DNA of 64,000 nt from Rossellomorea pakistanensis (GTDB taxonomy: Bacteria; Bacillota; Bacilli; Bacillales; Bacillaceae_B), in NCBI RefSeq assembly GCF_016908495.1, contig NZ_JAFBDZ010000006.1, forward strand, positions 141,735-205,734, read 5' to 3'. Position 1 is the stretch's first letter; each line of letters opens with the position of its first letter. Below, one piece after another: positions 7,648 to 16,308 of the stretch. Position numbers and translations under genes: made by a program. The notes beneath the pieces are model-generated. The model did not search any database, had not been told where the DNA came from, and saw only the letters and a list, made by a program, of their open reading frames with translations.

Positions 7648-9522
7648 ATGATTCTTTGTAGTGTTCAACATATTAGCAAAATGTACGGCGGGCATAAAAT
7701 TTTTGACGATTTATCTTTTGAGATTCATGAAGGAGACCGCCTTGGATTTGTCGGTCGGAATGGAAGCGGGAAAACAACTGTTTTCAAATTGTTGGCCGGT
7801 GTCGATACACCAGATGAGGGCCAAATTCACACTAAAAAAGGAGCGAAAGTAGGATACCTTGCACAGATCCCTCAGTTTAAAGAAGGAACAACAGGGTTGG
7901 ATGTTCTTCAATCCGCCTATGCTGAGCTGAACCAAAAAGCTAAACGCCTAAAAGAATTAGAGATAGAAATGGCTAATGGGGATACAACCATTTTAGAGAA
8001 GCAGCTGCAGGAGTATGGAAAGCTGCAAGATGTATTCACTCAATCGGGTGGGTATGAAATCGAGGCAAATATTGCAAGGGTGGCTAATGGACTTAACATT
8101 CAAGAGCTGTTGGAAAAATCATTTCAGCAACTTAGCGGTGGAGAGCAAACAAAAATTTGTTTGGGATTTATCCTCCTGAAAGAACCTGATTTTCTTTTAC
8201 TTGATGAACCGACAAACCACCTTGATATTGGAGCAGTTGAATGGTTGGAGGAATTTTTGAAAGAATACCGCGGAACCGTCATGATTATTTCCCATGATCG
8301 CTATTTCCTCGATAATGTCGTCACAAAAATCATGGACTTAGAGGATGGAGAAGCGGAACTATATCATACAAATTATTCAATGTTTGTAAAGCAAAAAGAG
8401 GAAAAACTTCTTCAAGAATTCCAAGCTTATCAAGAGCAGCAAAAGAAGATTAAAAAAATGAAAGAAGCCATTAAACGGCTAAAAGAGTGGGCAAATCAAG
8501 CGAACCCTCCGAATGAAGGGCTTCATAAACGTGCACGAAATATGGAGAGAGCGCTTGACCGTATGGTGAAAATTAAACGTCCTATCCTCGAACGCAAGAA
8601 AATGGGACTTGAATTTGAAGAAAGTAACAGAAGTGGAAACATGGTTTGTGTTCTTGAGAATGTCCATCATTCATTTAATGGAAATTCATTGTTTAATGAG
8701 GTTAATATGCTTGTCCGCTACAAAGAAAGGGTGGCGATTGTCGGGGATAACGGTACTGGAAAATCCACGATTATCAAGCTGCTACTGAATCAGTTAGAGC
8801 CAAGTACAGGTGTTGTCAAAATAGGAAGCAGTGTGAAAATTGGCTATTTGTCTCAGCATTTTTCAGCTTCTAATCCAGAAATGAGGCTAATTGATGCCTT
8901 TCGAGAAGAGGTACGGGTGGCAGAAGGAGAAGCAAGGCATATTCTCGCTGGCTTCTTATTCTACGGTGCCAGCGTGTTCCGTAAAGTAGGTCAACTGAGT
9001 GGTGGGGAAAAAATGAGGTTAAGATTAGCTCAACTGATGCACCAGGATATTAATCTTCTTCTTTTAGACGAACCCACAAATCACTTAGATATTGATTCAA
9101 GGGAAGTGCTGGAGGATGCATTAGATGGGTTTAATGGTACGATTGTTGCTGTCTCACATGATCGCTATTTCCTAAATAAGCTGTTTGAGAAAACCTATTG
9201 GATCCATAATCGCTCCCTTCACTTTTTTGAAGGAAATTATTCATGGGCAAAAGAAAAGATGATGAAATTGACCCCATCTCAGGAAGTAGCTAAAGTTAAA
9301 AGAGAAGGTAACAAAGAAAAAAATACTTCCCCAAAGGCTATCATTGAAACTTTGGAAGAAATAGAGACGGAACTAGAACAAATCGAGGCAGAAATTTATT
9401 CTATTGATGAAAAACTATCAGTTGAATCTGATCTTGATGAGCTTCAAAAATGGTATGAGCTTAAGCAAAGGAAAGAACTAGAGAGGGACGAGAGATATAG
9501 AATATTGGAGGATTATATTTAA
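7648..9522 (+). CDS. ABC-F family ATPase (ribosome protection / translation factor type)
   Basis: A 624-residue cytoplasmic protein with two ABC domains and no membrane segments. Walker A motifs are GRNGSGKTT and GDNGTGKST. Signature motifs LSGGEQ and LSGGEK are each followed by LLLDEPTNHLDI, typical of ABC-F. A charged interdomain linker (about residues 270-340) would reach the ribosomal P/E site, and the C-terminus is a coiled coil. ATG 7648 is chosen: AAAGG and GAGG precede it, and the upstream TTG at 7570 lies inside the attenuator hairpin. Known ABC-F proteins either protect ribosomes from lincosamide, streptogramin A and pleuromutilin drugs or act as housekeeping factors. The leader at 7221-7586 favours an inducible resistance role. 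The exact subfamily is not certain. Confidence 0.9.
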   Translation: MILCSVQHISKMYGGHKIFDDLSFEIHEGDRLGFVGRNGSGKTTVFKLLAGVDTPDEGQIHTKKGAKVGYLAQIPQFKEGTTGLDVLQSAYAELNQKAKRLKELEIEMANGDTTILEKQLQEYGKLQDVFTQSGGYEIEANIARVANGLNIQELLEKSFQQLSGGEQTKICLGFILLKEPDFLLLDEPTNHLDIGAVEWLEEFLKEYRGTVMIISHDRYFLDNVVTKIMDLEDGEAELYHTNYSMFVKQKEEKLLQEFQAYQEQQKKIKKMKEAIKRLKEWANQANPPNEGLHKRARNMERALDRMVKIKRPILERKKMGLEFEESNRSGNMVCVLENVHHSFNGNSLFNEVNMLVRYKERVAIVGDNGTGKSTIIKLLLNQLEPSTGVVKIGSSVKIGYLSQHFSASNPEMRLIDAFREEVRVAEGEARHILAGFLFYGASVFRKVGQLSGGEKMRLRLAQLMHQDINLLLLDEPTNHLDIDSREVLEDALDGFNGTIVAVSHDRYFLNKLFEKTYWIHNRSLHFFEGNYSWAKEKMMKLTPSQEVAKVKREGNKEKNTSPKAIIETLEEIETELEQIEAEIYSIDEKLSVESDLDELQKWYELKQRKELERDERYRILEDYI

Positions 9523-9576
9523 TAGGCTTTAGTTAAAGGATGATGATTTTGTAAACAAAAATTAAAATAACATAGT

Positions 9577-9616
9577 AAAAAGGATATCAAATCACATTGA
9601 CTTTGATATCCTTTTT
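9577..9616 (+). terminator. Rho-independent terminator after ABC-F gene
   Basis: A perfect 15-bp stem: AAAAAGGATATCAAA at 9577-9591 pairs with 9602-9616, ending in TTTTT. The loop is 10 bases. Confidence 0.9.
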
Positions 9617-10039
9617 AAGTTGATTTTAAGACAATTGTAATCTCCATTGAAGCATACATTTGTGGAAGACTAATAAAAATCGCTATCATCTCTAATCAAT
9701 AAATTAGTTTGCTAGGGAAAAGCAGAGTATTTTTTTATTCCCGAACGATCAAAAACAACATTAAATGGTCTTCTAATAAGCATTTTACCTTAGCAGATGA
9801 TTTATCCATGTTAGTATTTTCTCATTCATTCCTTTTGAATTATGCTCTTAGAAATTCATTCTATCAACGTTCCTTATAAATATTTTGAACTACTTTTTGC
9901 AAAATTACGAGTAAAACATACACAATTTAACTAATAAGTGATTCCTTCATTACATATTCAAAAATGCCAAGTCCAAGAGCACAAAACGGTGTTATACTGA
10001 CAAATAGTATTGGAACAGGATTTAGAGAGGAAGTATACG
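9617..10039. other. Intergenic, no gene recognised
   Basis: About 420 AT-rich bases with no ORF having a ribosome site and no convincing repeat. The part just before nos holds a weak -10-like TATACT at 9993-9998. Confidence 0.5.
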
Positions 10040-11119
10040 ATGAGTACTCTTTTGGATGAAGCAAAGCGATTTATTGAAATATGTTATCACGAGCTTTCAA
10101 AGCCGCAAAATTTGATTGATGAGAGGTTCGTTCAAATAGAACAAGAGATATTGGCAAAGGGCTATTATGAGCATACACTTGAAGAATTAGAGCATGGTGC
10201 GAAAATGGCGTGGAGAAATAGTAACCGCTGTATCGGCAGGCTTTTTTGGAATACTCTTCATGTTGTGGATGAACGGGCTGCTAGGACGGAGGATGAGATT
10301 TTTGATGCGCTTGAACGACATCTATCCTATGCTACCAATGGCGGAAAAATTCGTCCGACGATTACAATTTTTAAACAAGATTACCCTAATCAAGAGAATA
10401 TTAGAATTTGGAATCATCAGCTGCTAAGATATGCTGGCTATTCTGAAGAGAATGGTATAAAAGGAGATTCTGCTTCGCTTGCTTTTACTAAAAAATGCAT
10501 TGAGTTAGGCTGGAAGACTCCTAAAACAGAGTTTGATTTACTTCCTTGGGTGATACAGATTGGGGACAATGCACCTCAATGGAGAGAAATAAAACGTAAT
10601 CTTGTTATCGAGGTAGAGTTGAGGCATCCTGATTTTAGTTGGTTTAAAGATTTACAATTAAAATGGTATGGTGTTCCGGTTATATCAGATATGCGATTAG
10701 AAATTGGTGGGATTTCTTATAAAGCGGCACCATTCAACGGTTGGTATATGGGAACCGAAATTGGAGCTAGGAACTTAGCGGATGAGGATCGTTATCATAT
10801 GCTTCCGAAAATCGCTAGCTGTATGGGACTGGATTCATCAAAAGCATCAACTCTCTGGAAGGATAAAGCCCTTATTGAGCTGAATTTAGCAGTTCTTCAC
10901 TCCTTTAAAGAACAAGGGGTAGGCATTGTCGATCACCACACTGCTGCACAGCAGTTTAAAGTTTTTGAGCAAAATGAAAAGCAATGTGGAAGAGAATTAA
11001 CAGGTGACTGGACTTGGCTTATACCGCCAGTATCCCCGGCAACAACACCTATTTTTCATAAAGAATATGATAATAAGTGGGTATCACCCAACTATTATTA
11101 TCAGAATCCTCCTTATTAA
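10040..11119 (+). CDS. nos: Nitric oxide synthase oxygenase (bacterial NOS)
   Basis: A 359-residue haem protein that oxidises L-arginine to citrulline and NO. It is oxygenase-only, as in Bacillus, and borrows electrons from cellular flavodoxins. The haem-thiolate ligand is Cys64 in [11 protein letters not shown]. The substrate and pterin regions are recognisable ([20 protein letters not shown], with the arginine-binding Glu). The C-terminal YYYQNPPY segment is also typical. ATG 10040 has AGAGAGGAAG upstream and is chosen over the TTG at 10010; the resulting length matches family members near 360. A bidirectional terminator follows. The window also encodes the NO-detoxifying Hmp and its NO sensor NsrR, but these are 12 kb away and not co-transcribed. 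Confidence 0.96.
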   Translation: MSTLLDEAKRFIEICYHELSKPQNLIDERFVQIEQEILAKGYYEHTLEELEHGAKMAWRNSNRCIGRLFWNTLHVVDERAARTEDEIFDALERHLSYATNGGKIRPTITIFKQDYPNQENIRIWNHQLLRYAGYSEENGIKGDSASLAFTKKCIELGWKTPKTEFDLLPWVIQIGDNAPQWREIKRNLVIEVELRHPDFSWFKDLQLKWYGVPVISDMRLEIGGISYKAAPFNGWYMGTEIGARNLADEDRYHMLPKIASCMGLDSSKASTLWKDKALIELNLAVLHSFKEQGVGIVDHHTAAQQFKVFEQNEKQCGRELTGDWTWLIPPVSPATTPIFHKEYDNKWVSPNYYYQNPPY

Positions 11120-11142
11120 TGTTGGTATATTGATAAAAAGGG

Positions 11143-11172
11143 AATTGGGGTTGAGCCAATTTTCTTTTTTTC
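11143..11172. terminator. Bidirectional terminator between nos and the convergent small gene
   Basis: AATTGG (11143-11148) pairs with CCAATT (11156-11161). TTCTTTTTTT follows on the plus strand and CCCTTTTT on the minus strand, so it can end both nos and the gene at 11186-11416. Confidence 0.75.
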
Positions 11173-11185
11173 TATTCAACAACCC

Positions 11186-11416
11186 TTAATGTTTATTTGT
11201 TACAAGAAAGACTTGAAACCAATAGCGAAACTCATTAAAAATCGGCTGGCGGTCATCAAATGAAAAATGATCAAAAAAATTCTCCACCTGCTCGGCTTCC
11301 ACATCTTCAAATAATCCGCTCACAAAAAGCGGTGTTTTGAAGCGTTTATACAAATCAGCGTATCCATAAAAGTCAAAAAGATCTTCTATTTGTTCTTCGT
11401 TCAAATGAACCACCAC
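11186..11416 (-). CDS. Hypothetical 76-aa acidic protein
   Basis: An acidic, aromatic-rich small protein (MVVHLNEEQIEDLFDFYGYA at the N-terminus) with no membrane segment. I do not recognise a family. The start is a GTG at 11416 with the next codon also GTG, and only an AAGGG-like site close by, so the start is uncertain. Support for a real gene comes from the shared bidirectional terminator just past its stop and from its coding-like composition. It converges on nos. Confidence 0.5.
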   Translation of the reverse strand: MVVHLNEEQIEDLFDFYGYADLYKRFKTPLFVSGLFEDVEAEQVENFFDHFSFDDRQPIFNEFRYWFQVFLVTNKH

Positions 11417-11550
11417 CCTTGGTTGAAGTTTGTGTAGATGGGCAAGAGTTCATTCTCTTATTTTTATAAAAAATGGATAAGAGTACAAGCACAATTCGGT
11501 AAATGCCATATTGTAGTAGTGTGAAGTAACTCCTTTCATCTTTAATGGAC

Positions 11551-11586
11551 AGGCAGATTCATCAAGTGAATCTGCCTATTTTTTTG
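11551..11586 (+). terminator. Stem-loop with T-run, orphan
   Basis: AGGCAGATTCA (11551-11561) pairs with TGAATCTGCCT (11567-11577) and is followed by ATTTTTTT. No gene on the plus strand ends just before it, so it may terminate a short transcript from 11420-11550 or insulate the downstream regulator. Confidence 0.65.
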
Positions 11587-11666
11587 TATATAGAGGCTTG
11601 CCTATTGTAACCCATTCATACACAATAAAAATGAGAGGATTATTTTGGGAAAGGAATATAAAAAAT

Positions 11667-12632
11667 ATGACTAAAGCTGTCAATATGCTTTCTATTCTGT
11701 GGCTGCTCAAGACTGGTAATAAAATAACGGCAAAGCAGCTTGCTGAAAAATTGGAGATTAATATCCGTACAGTTTACCGGTATATTGATACTTTATGTGC
11801 AAGTGGGGTTCCTATAATAGCGGATGCCGGTCATAACGGCGGGTACAGTTTGCTTCATGAGTTTGTTGAAGCCCCTTTATTTTTTGATCACGATGAACAA
11901 AAGGCACTGATCCATGCAGCAAGATTTGCAAAGGAGGCTGGATACCCTTTCAGTGAGGTTTTGGAAGGGGCTGTATCTAAGTTGAAAATGTATACAAATC
12001 CTGAGCAGTTGGAACGGATCAATAAGCATCTGTCAGGATTTGATGTGATTCAGGCACCCGTTAATCATTCTTTGGAGTCCACCCTTAAGGAAATAGAAGT
12101 GTCCGTGGCTGAAGGCCATTCACTCTTAATGGAGTATACAAAAGGGAATGAGAGTGTAAGCCAATCACGGAAGATAGATCCTTATGGACTTGTTTATTGG
12201 AAAGGGAAATGGTATGTGGTTGCCTATTGCCAGCTGCGGCTTGAAATCCGAAGTTTTCGTGTCGATCGTATTGTGAAATTATCGCGAACGGAGCTTACTT
12301 TTAAAAGACCTTTGAACTTCTCTGCACGTACATTCTTCCTAAGTGGATTACTGCCAAATTCTAACGAACAAGAAAAACTTATACCTGTGTGCGTACAAGG
12401 TAAGATGCATGCCCTTGATGAACTTTGTCAGCATTGGCTATTTGGACATGCCCTAATAGATCGAACGAAGAACCAAGCCAGTTTTAAGCTGGATGAGCAT
12501 TCTATTCGCACCTTCGTCCCGTACTTTCTTCTTCCATATGGAAAATCCATTACCATCCTTGAACCGTCCTTTTTAAAAGAAAAATTGGTAGATGTCGCTT
12601 CTGGTTTAGTAGAACATTATAAAAACTTTTAA
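11667..12632 (+). CDS. YafY-type transcriptional regulator (HTH + WYL domain)
   Basis: A 321-residue DNA-binding protein. Residues about 5-60 form a winged helix of the HTH-11 type (KITAKQLAEKLEINIRTVYRYIDTL). Residues about 140-230 are a WYL ligand-binding domain (YGLVYWKGKWYVVAYC, RSFRVDRI). ATG 11667 with AAAGGAA about 10 bases upstream gives the usual YafY-type N-terminus; the longer ORF back to 11598 overlaps the preceding T-run and is rejected. It is followed after 72 bases by an SRPBCC protein in the same direction, a common pairing for this regulator type. It probably controls that neighbour. The ligand is unknown. Confidence 0.85.
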   Translation: MTKAVNMLSILWLLKTGNKITAKQLAEKLEINIRTVYRYIDTLCASGVPIIADAGHNGGYSLLHEFVEAPLFFDHDEQKALIHAARFAKEAGYPFSEVLEGAVSKLKMYTNPEQLERINKHLSGFDVIQAPVNHSLESTLKEIEVSVAEGHSLLMEYTKGNESVSQSRKIDPYGLVYWKGKWYVVAYCQLRLEIRSFRVDRIVKLSRTELTFKRPLNFSARTFFLSGLLPNSNEQEKLIPVCVQGKMHALDELCQHWLFGHALIDRTKNQASFKLDEHSIRTFVPYFLLPYGKSITILEPSFLKEKLVDVASGLVEHYKNF

Positions 12633-12704
12633 CTCCACTGACCGTATATGTCAGTGGAGTTTGTTTATGATGAATTTGTTACTAATTTTTAGGAGGGATT
12701 GTTC

Positions 12705-13163
12705 ATGAAGGAATTGAAGTATGAATTTTATATTGCGGGAACACCTGAAAGAGTATGGGATACATTGACCTCTCCGGAAGGAACGAAACAGGTTTTTCAT
12801 GGGAGTGTCATCAAATCTACATTTCAAGTGGGAGACGCTTTGGAATACGTGGGACCAGGAGCAGATGGTGATGAAACCATCCATGTTTATGGGACCGTAT
12901 TAGAGTATGAACCGAAGCGGGTCCTTCGTTTCACCCACTATGTTGGAAAATCGTATACGAGTGGGGAGCAAGGAAAAGAGTCGAGAATTTCCTATCTGCT
13001 TGAACCTATTGATGCATGTACAAAGCTCACCCTTATTCATGACCAATGGAAGGAAGGAGATCCTCATTATGAAAATAGCGGCAAGGCTTGGTGGATGATA
13101 TTAAGTAATATAAAAACAGTAGTAGAAACAGGGAAAAAGCTTGATTTTGGTGATATGGGATAG
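12705..13163 (+). CDS. SRPBCC (AHSA1/START-like) family protein
   Basis: A 152-residue cytoplasmic protein of the Bet v1-like hydrophobic-ligand fold. The N-terminal EFYIAGTPERVWDTLTSPEG, the central EYEPKRVLRFTHY strand and the C-terminal helix (KAWWMILSNIKTVVETG) are characteristic of the AHSA1 subfamily. AGGAGGG at 12691-12697 fits ATG 12705 (7-base spacing) rather than the TTG two codons earlier. It is likely co-regulated with the WYL regulator upstream. The ligand and physiological role cannot be read from sequence. Confidence 0.88.
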   Translation: MKELKYEFYIAGTPERVWDTLTSPEGTKQVFHGSVIKSTFQVGDALEYVGPGADGDETIHVYGTVLEYEPKRVLRFTHYVGKSYTSGEQGKESRISYLLEPIDACTKLTLIHDQWKEGDPHYENSGKAWWMILSNIKTVVETGKKLDFGDMG

Positions 13164-13197
13164 AGGTTGCAACATATCTATTTATTAATGGAGATGG

Positions 13198-13419
13198 ATG
13201 TTTTATATCTTAAAGCATGGAGAAGGGATGGTCGGAATTTGTCGAATGGTCGATATACCAGTGGTTTTGATCGATAAAATAGATCAAACGACCGATAAAT
13301 TCAAAGGTTCGGCTGATAAAATTAAGCAAGCGATCGATAAAACAGGAAGAGCGACTAGTATTCCCAGAACTAGGACTAGCAGAAGGCCGAAGAACACATA
13401 TTGTTCCTTTCTAAAATAG
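13198..13419 (+). CDS. Hypothetical 73-aa basic protein
   Basis: ATG 13198 has GGAGATGG immediately upstream at short spacing, and an internal ATG at 13228 follows GAGAAGGGATG. The middle is a charged helix rich in Asp and Lys (DKIDQTTDKFKGSADKIKQA) followed by an Arg-rich tail. No family is recognised. It sits between the SRPBCC and cupin genes in the same direction, so it may be part of a small operon. Confidence 0.4.
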   Translation: MFYILKHGEGMVGICRMVDIPVVLIDKIDQTTDKFKGSADKIKQAIDKTGRATSIPRTRTSRRPKNTYCSFLK

Positions 13420-13476
13420 AAAATTCTACTTGAAGCTTTTAGGAGTCAAAGAAAATTCAAAGGTAGGGAGAATGAG

Positions 13477-14004
13477 ATGGTGAAGAACCAAACTAATACT
13501 CTGAAGCATCCTGATGGAAGGACGGTCACTTTTCTTGAAACGGGAGTGGACGAAAAAGGAGACTATCTATTAGTGGAACACAGAATATGGAAGCAAGGCG
13601 CGATGAATGGTCCCCATTGGCACCCAGTCCTTACGGAGTCCTTCACGATAAATAAGGGGAAAATGAAATTCCTAGTGGATGGTAAAGAGAGTATTGTATC
13701 AAAGGGAGAAACGATTTCAATTCATCCGCAAGAGATCCATCAGTTTTGGAATATTAGTGAGAATGGACTAGTCGCCATTCATGAAATTCGCCCCCCTGGT
13801 CAGCATAGAAAGATGTTTGAGCTCATTCACAAACTAGAATCTGAAGGGAAATTGAATAAAAAAGGAATCCCTTCCAATCCATTTTGGTTAGGAATGGTAT
13901 GGGCGAGTATGGATGGATATATTAAAGGTCCTCCAAAATTCGTTCAAGTAGTATTGTTTGGGGGATTGGCAAGTTTAGGGAAATGGTTTGGGTTAAGGGT
14001 TTGA
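13477..14004 (+). CDS. Cupin domain-containing protein
   Basis: A 175-residue protein with a single cupin barrel. Motif 1 spans GPHWHPVLTESFTINKGKMK (metal-binding His residues and Glu) and motif 2 is SIHPQEIHQFWN. The C-terminal 60 residues (PFWLGMVWASMDGYIKGPP) form a small hydrophobic extension. GGGAG lies 8 bases before ATG 13477. Substrate and reaction are unknown; similar single cupins can be enzymes or sensors. Confidence 0.85.
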   Translation: MVKNQTNTLKHPDGRTVTFLETGVDEKGDYLLVEHRIWKQGAMNGPHWHPVLTESFTINKGKMKFLVDGKESIVSKGETISIHPQEIHQFWNISENGLVAIHEIRPPGQHRKMFELIHKLESEGKLNKKGIPSNPFWLGMVWASMDGYIKGPPKFVQVVLFGGLASLGKWFGLRV

Positions 14005-14021
14005 TGTATTTTTGATTGTTT

Positions 14022-14735
14022 GAGTGAGTGCTTATACCTAAAAACGTGGTGTCAGTCCCTCCCATCAAAGAGCGACTTTTGAATAAGGCGTGTAGGTCAT
14101 GTTGCTTTATTGAGTATTTTTTGGGAGTGACGGACCCCTATGCTTTTAAAGGGAAATTGCTGAACCTCGTGATCGATTTGAGTAATTTTGAAGAGTGAGA
14201 GTTTCATAGGCTTTTTATATGAGGGTGTTTCTACGTTTTGGCGTTCCTGCTTCGGTTGGAGTGAGTGCTTATACCTAAAAGCGTGGTGTCAGTCCCTCCC
14301 ATTAAAGAGTGACTTATAAATGAGTTGTGTAGGTCATGTTGCTTTATTGAGTATTTTTTGGGAGTGACGGACCCCTATGCTTTTAAAGAGATGGTGCTGA
14401 ACCCCGTGATCGATTTGATTGGTTTTGAAGTGTGAGAGTTTCATGGGCTTTTTATGAGGGAGTTTCTACGTTTTGGCATTCCTGCTTTGGTTGAGTGAGT
14501 GCTTATACCTAAAAACGTGGTGTCAGTCCCTCCCATGAAAGAGCGACTTTTGAATGAGGCGTGTAGGTCATGTTGCTTAATTGAGTAATATTTGGGAGTG
14601 ACGGACCCCTATGCTTTTAAAGAGAAGGTGCTGAACCCCGTGATCGATTGAGGGGTTTTGAAGGGCGAGAGATTCATGGGTTTCTTATAAAGAGGAGTTT
14701 CTACGTTTAAGCACTCCTGCTTTGGTTTAGTAAGT
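14022..14735. repeat. Three tandem copies of a ~235-bp intergenic repeat, plus start of a fourth
   Basis: Copies begin with GAGTGAGTGCTTATACC at 14022, 14259 and 14493 (periods 237 and 234), and a degenerate fourth start follows near 14727. Each unit carries TGTCAGTCCCTCCCA and, about 80 bases later, TGGGAGTGACGGACCCC, which form an imperfect inverted repeat. Copies differ by scattered point changes and small indels. No reading frame is conserved across them. It fits a dispersed Bacillus intergenic element that has amplified locally. Confidence 0.9.
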
Positions 14736-14746
14736 GCTCATAAAGA

Positions 14747-14774
14747 AGCCCCCAAGGAAATTTCCTTGGGGGCT
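14747..14774. terminator. 28-bp perfect palindrome (terminator-like)
   Basis: AGCCCCCAAGGAAA at 14747-14760 is followed immediately by its exact reverse complement (14761-14774). There is no clear T-run on either side, so it may be a structural element rather than a terminator. Confidence 0.6.
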
Positions 14775-14869
14775 CTGCTTGGCGGAGGACACACCATGTA
14801 GATAAGAAGGGTTTCCAGGAAGTGGAGGTCTTTGCCTTTATCCTAGAGTTCTAGACTCCTCCGCTTTTC

Positions 14870-14996
14870 AATGTCCAGCTCCGGCGCCTAGGCCCTCGAG
14901 ACATAAGCCAAGCCCCATAGAAAGGGAAAAGGCACCCTTTCTATGGGGCTCGTCTTATGCTTGTCGGGCCTGTTCAAGGCACCTGCGCTTTTCTAT
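14870..14996. repeat. Dispersed Bacillus extragenic palindromic element
   Basis: The text TGTCCAGCTCCGGCGCCTAG at the left end and GCACCTGCGCTTTT at the right end is the familiar repeat seen between genes in many Bacillus genomes. Inside is a 16-bp stem: AGCCCCATAGAAAGGG (14911-14926) pairs with 14935-14950, flanked by ATAAG/CTTAT. It abuts the mreBH stop codon and probably serves as its transcript end. Confidence 0.75.
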
Positions 14997-16004
14997 TTAT
15001 TTCGCAATTTTTTGAAGCTTGTGGATAACTGATAAAGAACGTCCTGTTCCAATTGCAACAGACTCTAATGGGTTTGGTGCAAGGTGGACAGGGACGACGA
15101 TTTCTTCGCTTAGCCAATCTTGAATTCCATTTAGAAGTGCTCCACCGCCTGTAATAATGACTCCGCGGTCAACGATATCGCCGCTTAGTTCTGGCGGACA
15201 GTTTTCTAAAGTGGCTCTGATGGTTTCTAAAATATGAAGTAATGACTCTTTAAGAGCCGCTTGGATTTCCTTAGATTCTAGGGTGATCGTTTTTGGTAAA
15301 CCTGTTACAAGGTCACGGCCTCTAATATCCATTGACAGCTCTTCATGATCGATAAGGGCATAGCCGATTTCAATCTTGATTTGCTCTGCTGTACGTTCTC
15401 CGATTAAGAGGTTGTACTTTTTACGGACATGCTGAATGATGTCATCATCCATTTGATCTCCACCGATTCTAATCGTGTTACAAGAGACAACACCGCCGTA
15501 AGAGATGATTGCTACTTCCGTTGTTCCACCACCAATATCAACAATTACGTTTGCTACGGGTTCATCAACAGGAAGGTCTGCTCCAATTGCAGCTGCAACG
15601 GGCTCTTCAATTAATGTAACGGATTTGGCGCCGCTCCCTTTAACTGCATCCGTAATCGCACGTCTTTCTACGGATGTGGCTCCTGATGGTGTACATACCA
15701 CTACGTTTGGTTTACGGATGGAGAAACCTAGTTGTTTTCCTGCTTTTTTCATAATTTGTTTTAACATTTCAGTTGTTACATCAAAGTCAGCAATAACTCC
15801 ATCTTTTAATGGTCTAACTGCGACAATTTTCCCTGGAGTTTTCCCGATCATGCTTTTAGCTTCAGTTCCAACGGCCAACACCGATTTTGTTTCAGTATCA
15901 ATGGCTACTACAGAAGGTTCGTTTAAGATAATTCCTTTATTTTTACTGTAAACAAGGACATTTGCTGTTCCTAAGTCAATTCCGATTTCAGAGTTTGAAA
16001 ACAT
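14997..16004 (-). CDS. mreBH: MreBH, actin-like rod-shape protein
   Basis: A 335-residue MreB-family ATPase that polymerises at the membrane and guides cell-wall synthesis in the cylinder. The phosphate-1 loop [20 protein letters not shown] and the [15 protein letters not shown] and [11 protein letters not shown] motifs are intact. The sequence agrees with B. subtilis MreBH over its whole length. Strong ribosome site GGAGGA precedes ATG 16004. In B. subtilis mreBH is in the SigmaI heat/cell-wall regulon; an ACCCCC box resembling the SigmaI -35 occurs on this strand near 16067-16072, without a clear matching -10. The gene is monocistronic here. Confidence 0.95.
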   Translation of the reverse strand: MFSNSEIGIDLGTANVLVYSKNKGIILNEPSVVAIDTETKSVLAVGTEAKSMIGKTPGKIVAVRPLKDGVIADFDVTTEMLKQIMKKAGKQLGFSIRKPNVVVCTPSGATSVERRAITDAVKGSGAKSVTLIEEPVAAAIGADLPVDEPVANVIVDIGGGTTEVAIISYGGVVSCNTIRIGGDQMDDDIIQHVRKKYNLLIGERTAEQIKIEIGYALIDHEELSMDIRGRDLVTGLPKTITLESKEIQAALKESLLHILETIRATLENCPPELSGDIVDRGVIITGGGALLNGIQDWLSEEIVVPVHLAPNPLESVAIGTGRSLSVIHKLQKIAK

Positions 16005-16308
16005 TTGTATTCCTCCAAATGTAAATTAGTTCACAAATACAATCTTCTATAAAGTATAGGAGATTTTAGGGGGTAGTGGGAGAGGAGAATTTTCCCATCG
16101 ACATTATATTACAAACATCGATAAAGTTTGTAACAAATAGGAATGTGGCCTCATCGTTGATTTAATCATATTTTAGATGGGAAATCTTCTGATATCATGC
16201 TTGTTTTCTAATATGTCTGTTAAGGAAATTTAAACTTTCTGTAAAAATTCAATAAGCTTAAATGTAAACAAAAAGTCTCCAATTGGAAAGTTTTTGGGAT
16301 ATATGCAT
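16005..16308. other. Intergenic, mreBH promoter region
   Basis: About 300 bases. On the minus strand ACCCCC (near 16067-16072) and TATACT (near 16051-16056) are possible promoter pieces for mreBH. The rest is AT-rich with no gene. Confidence 0.4.

Noticed and set aside
16046..16076. SigmaI promoter for mreBH
   Set aside because: The ACCCCC -35 is present but a CGAA -10 at the right distance is not clear, so it is kept only as a remark.
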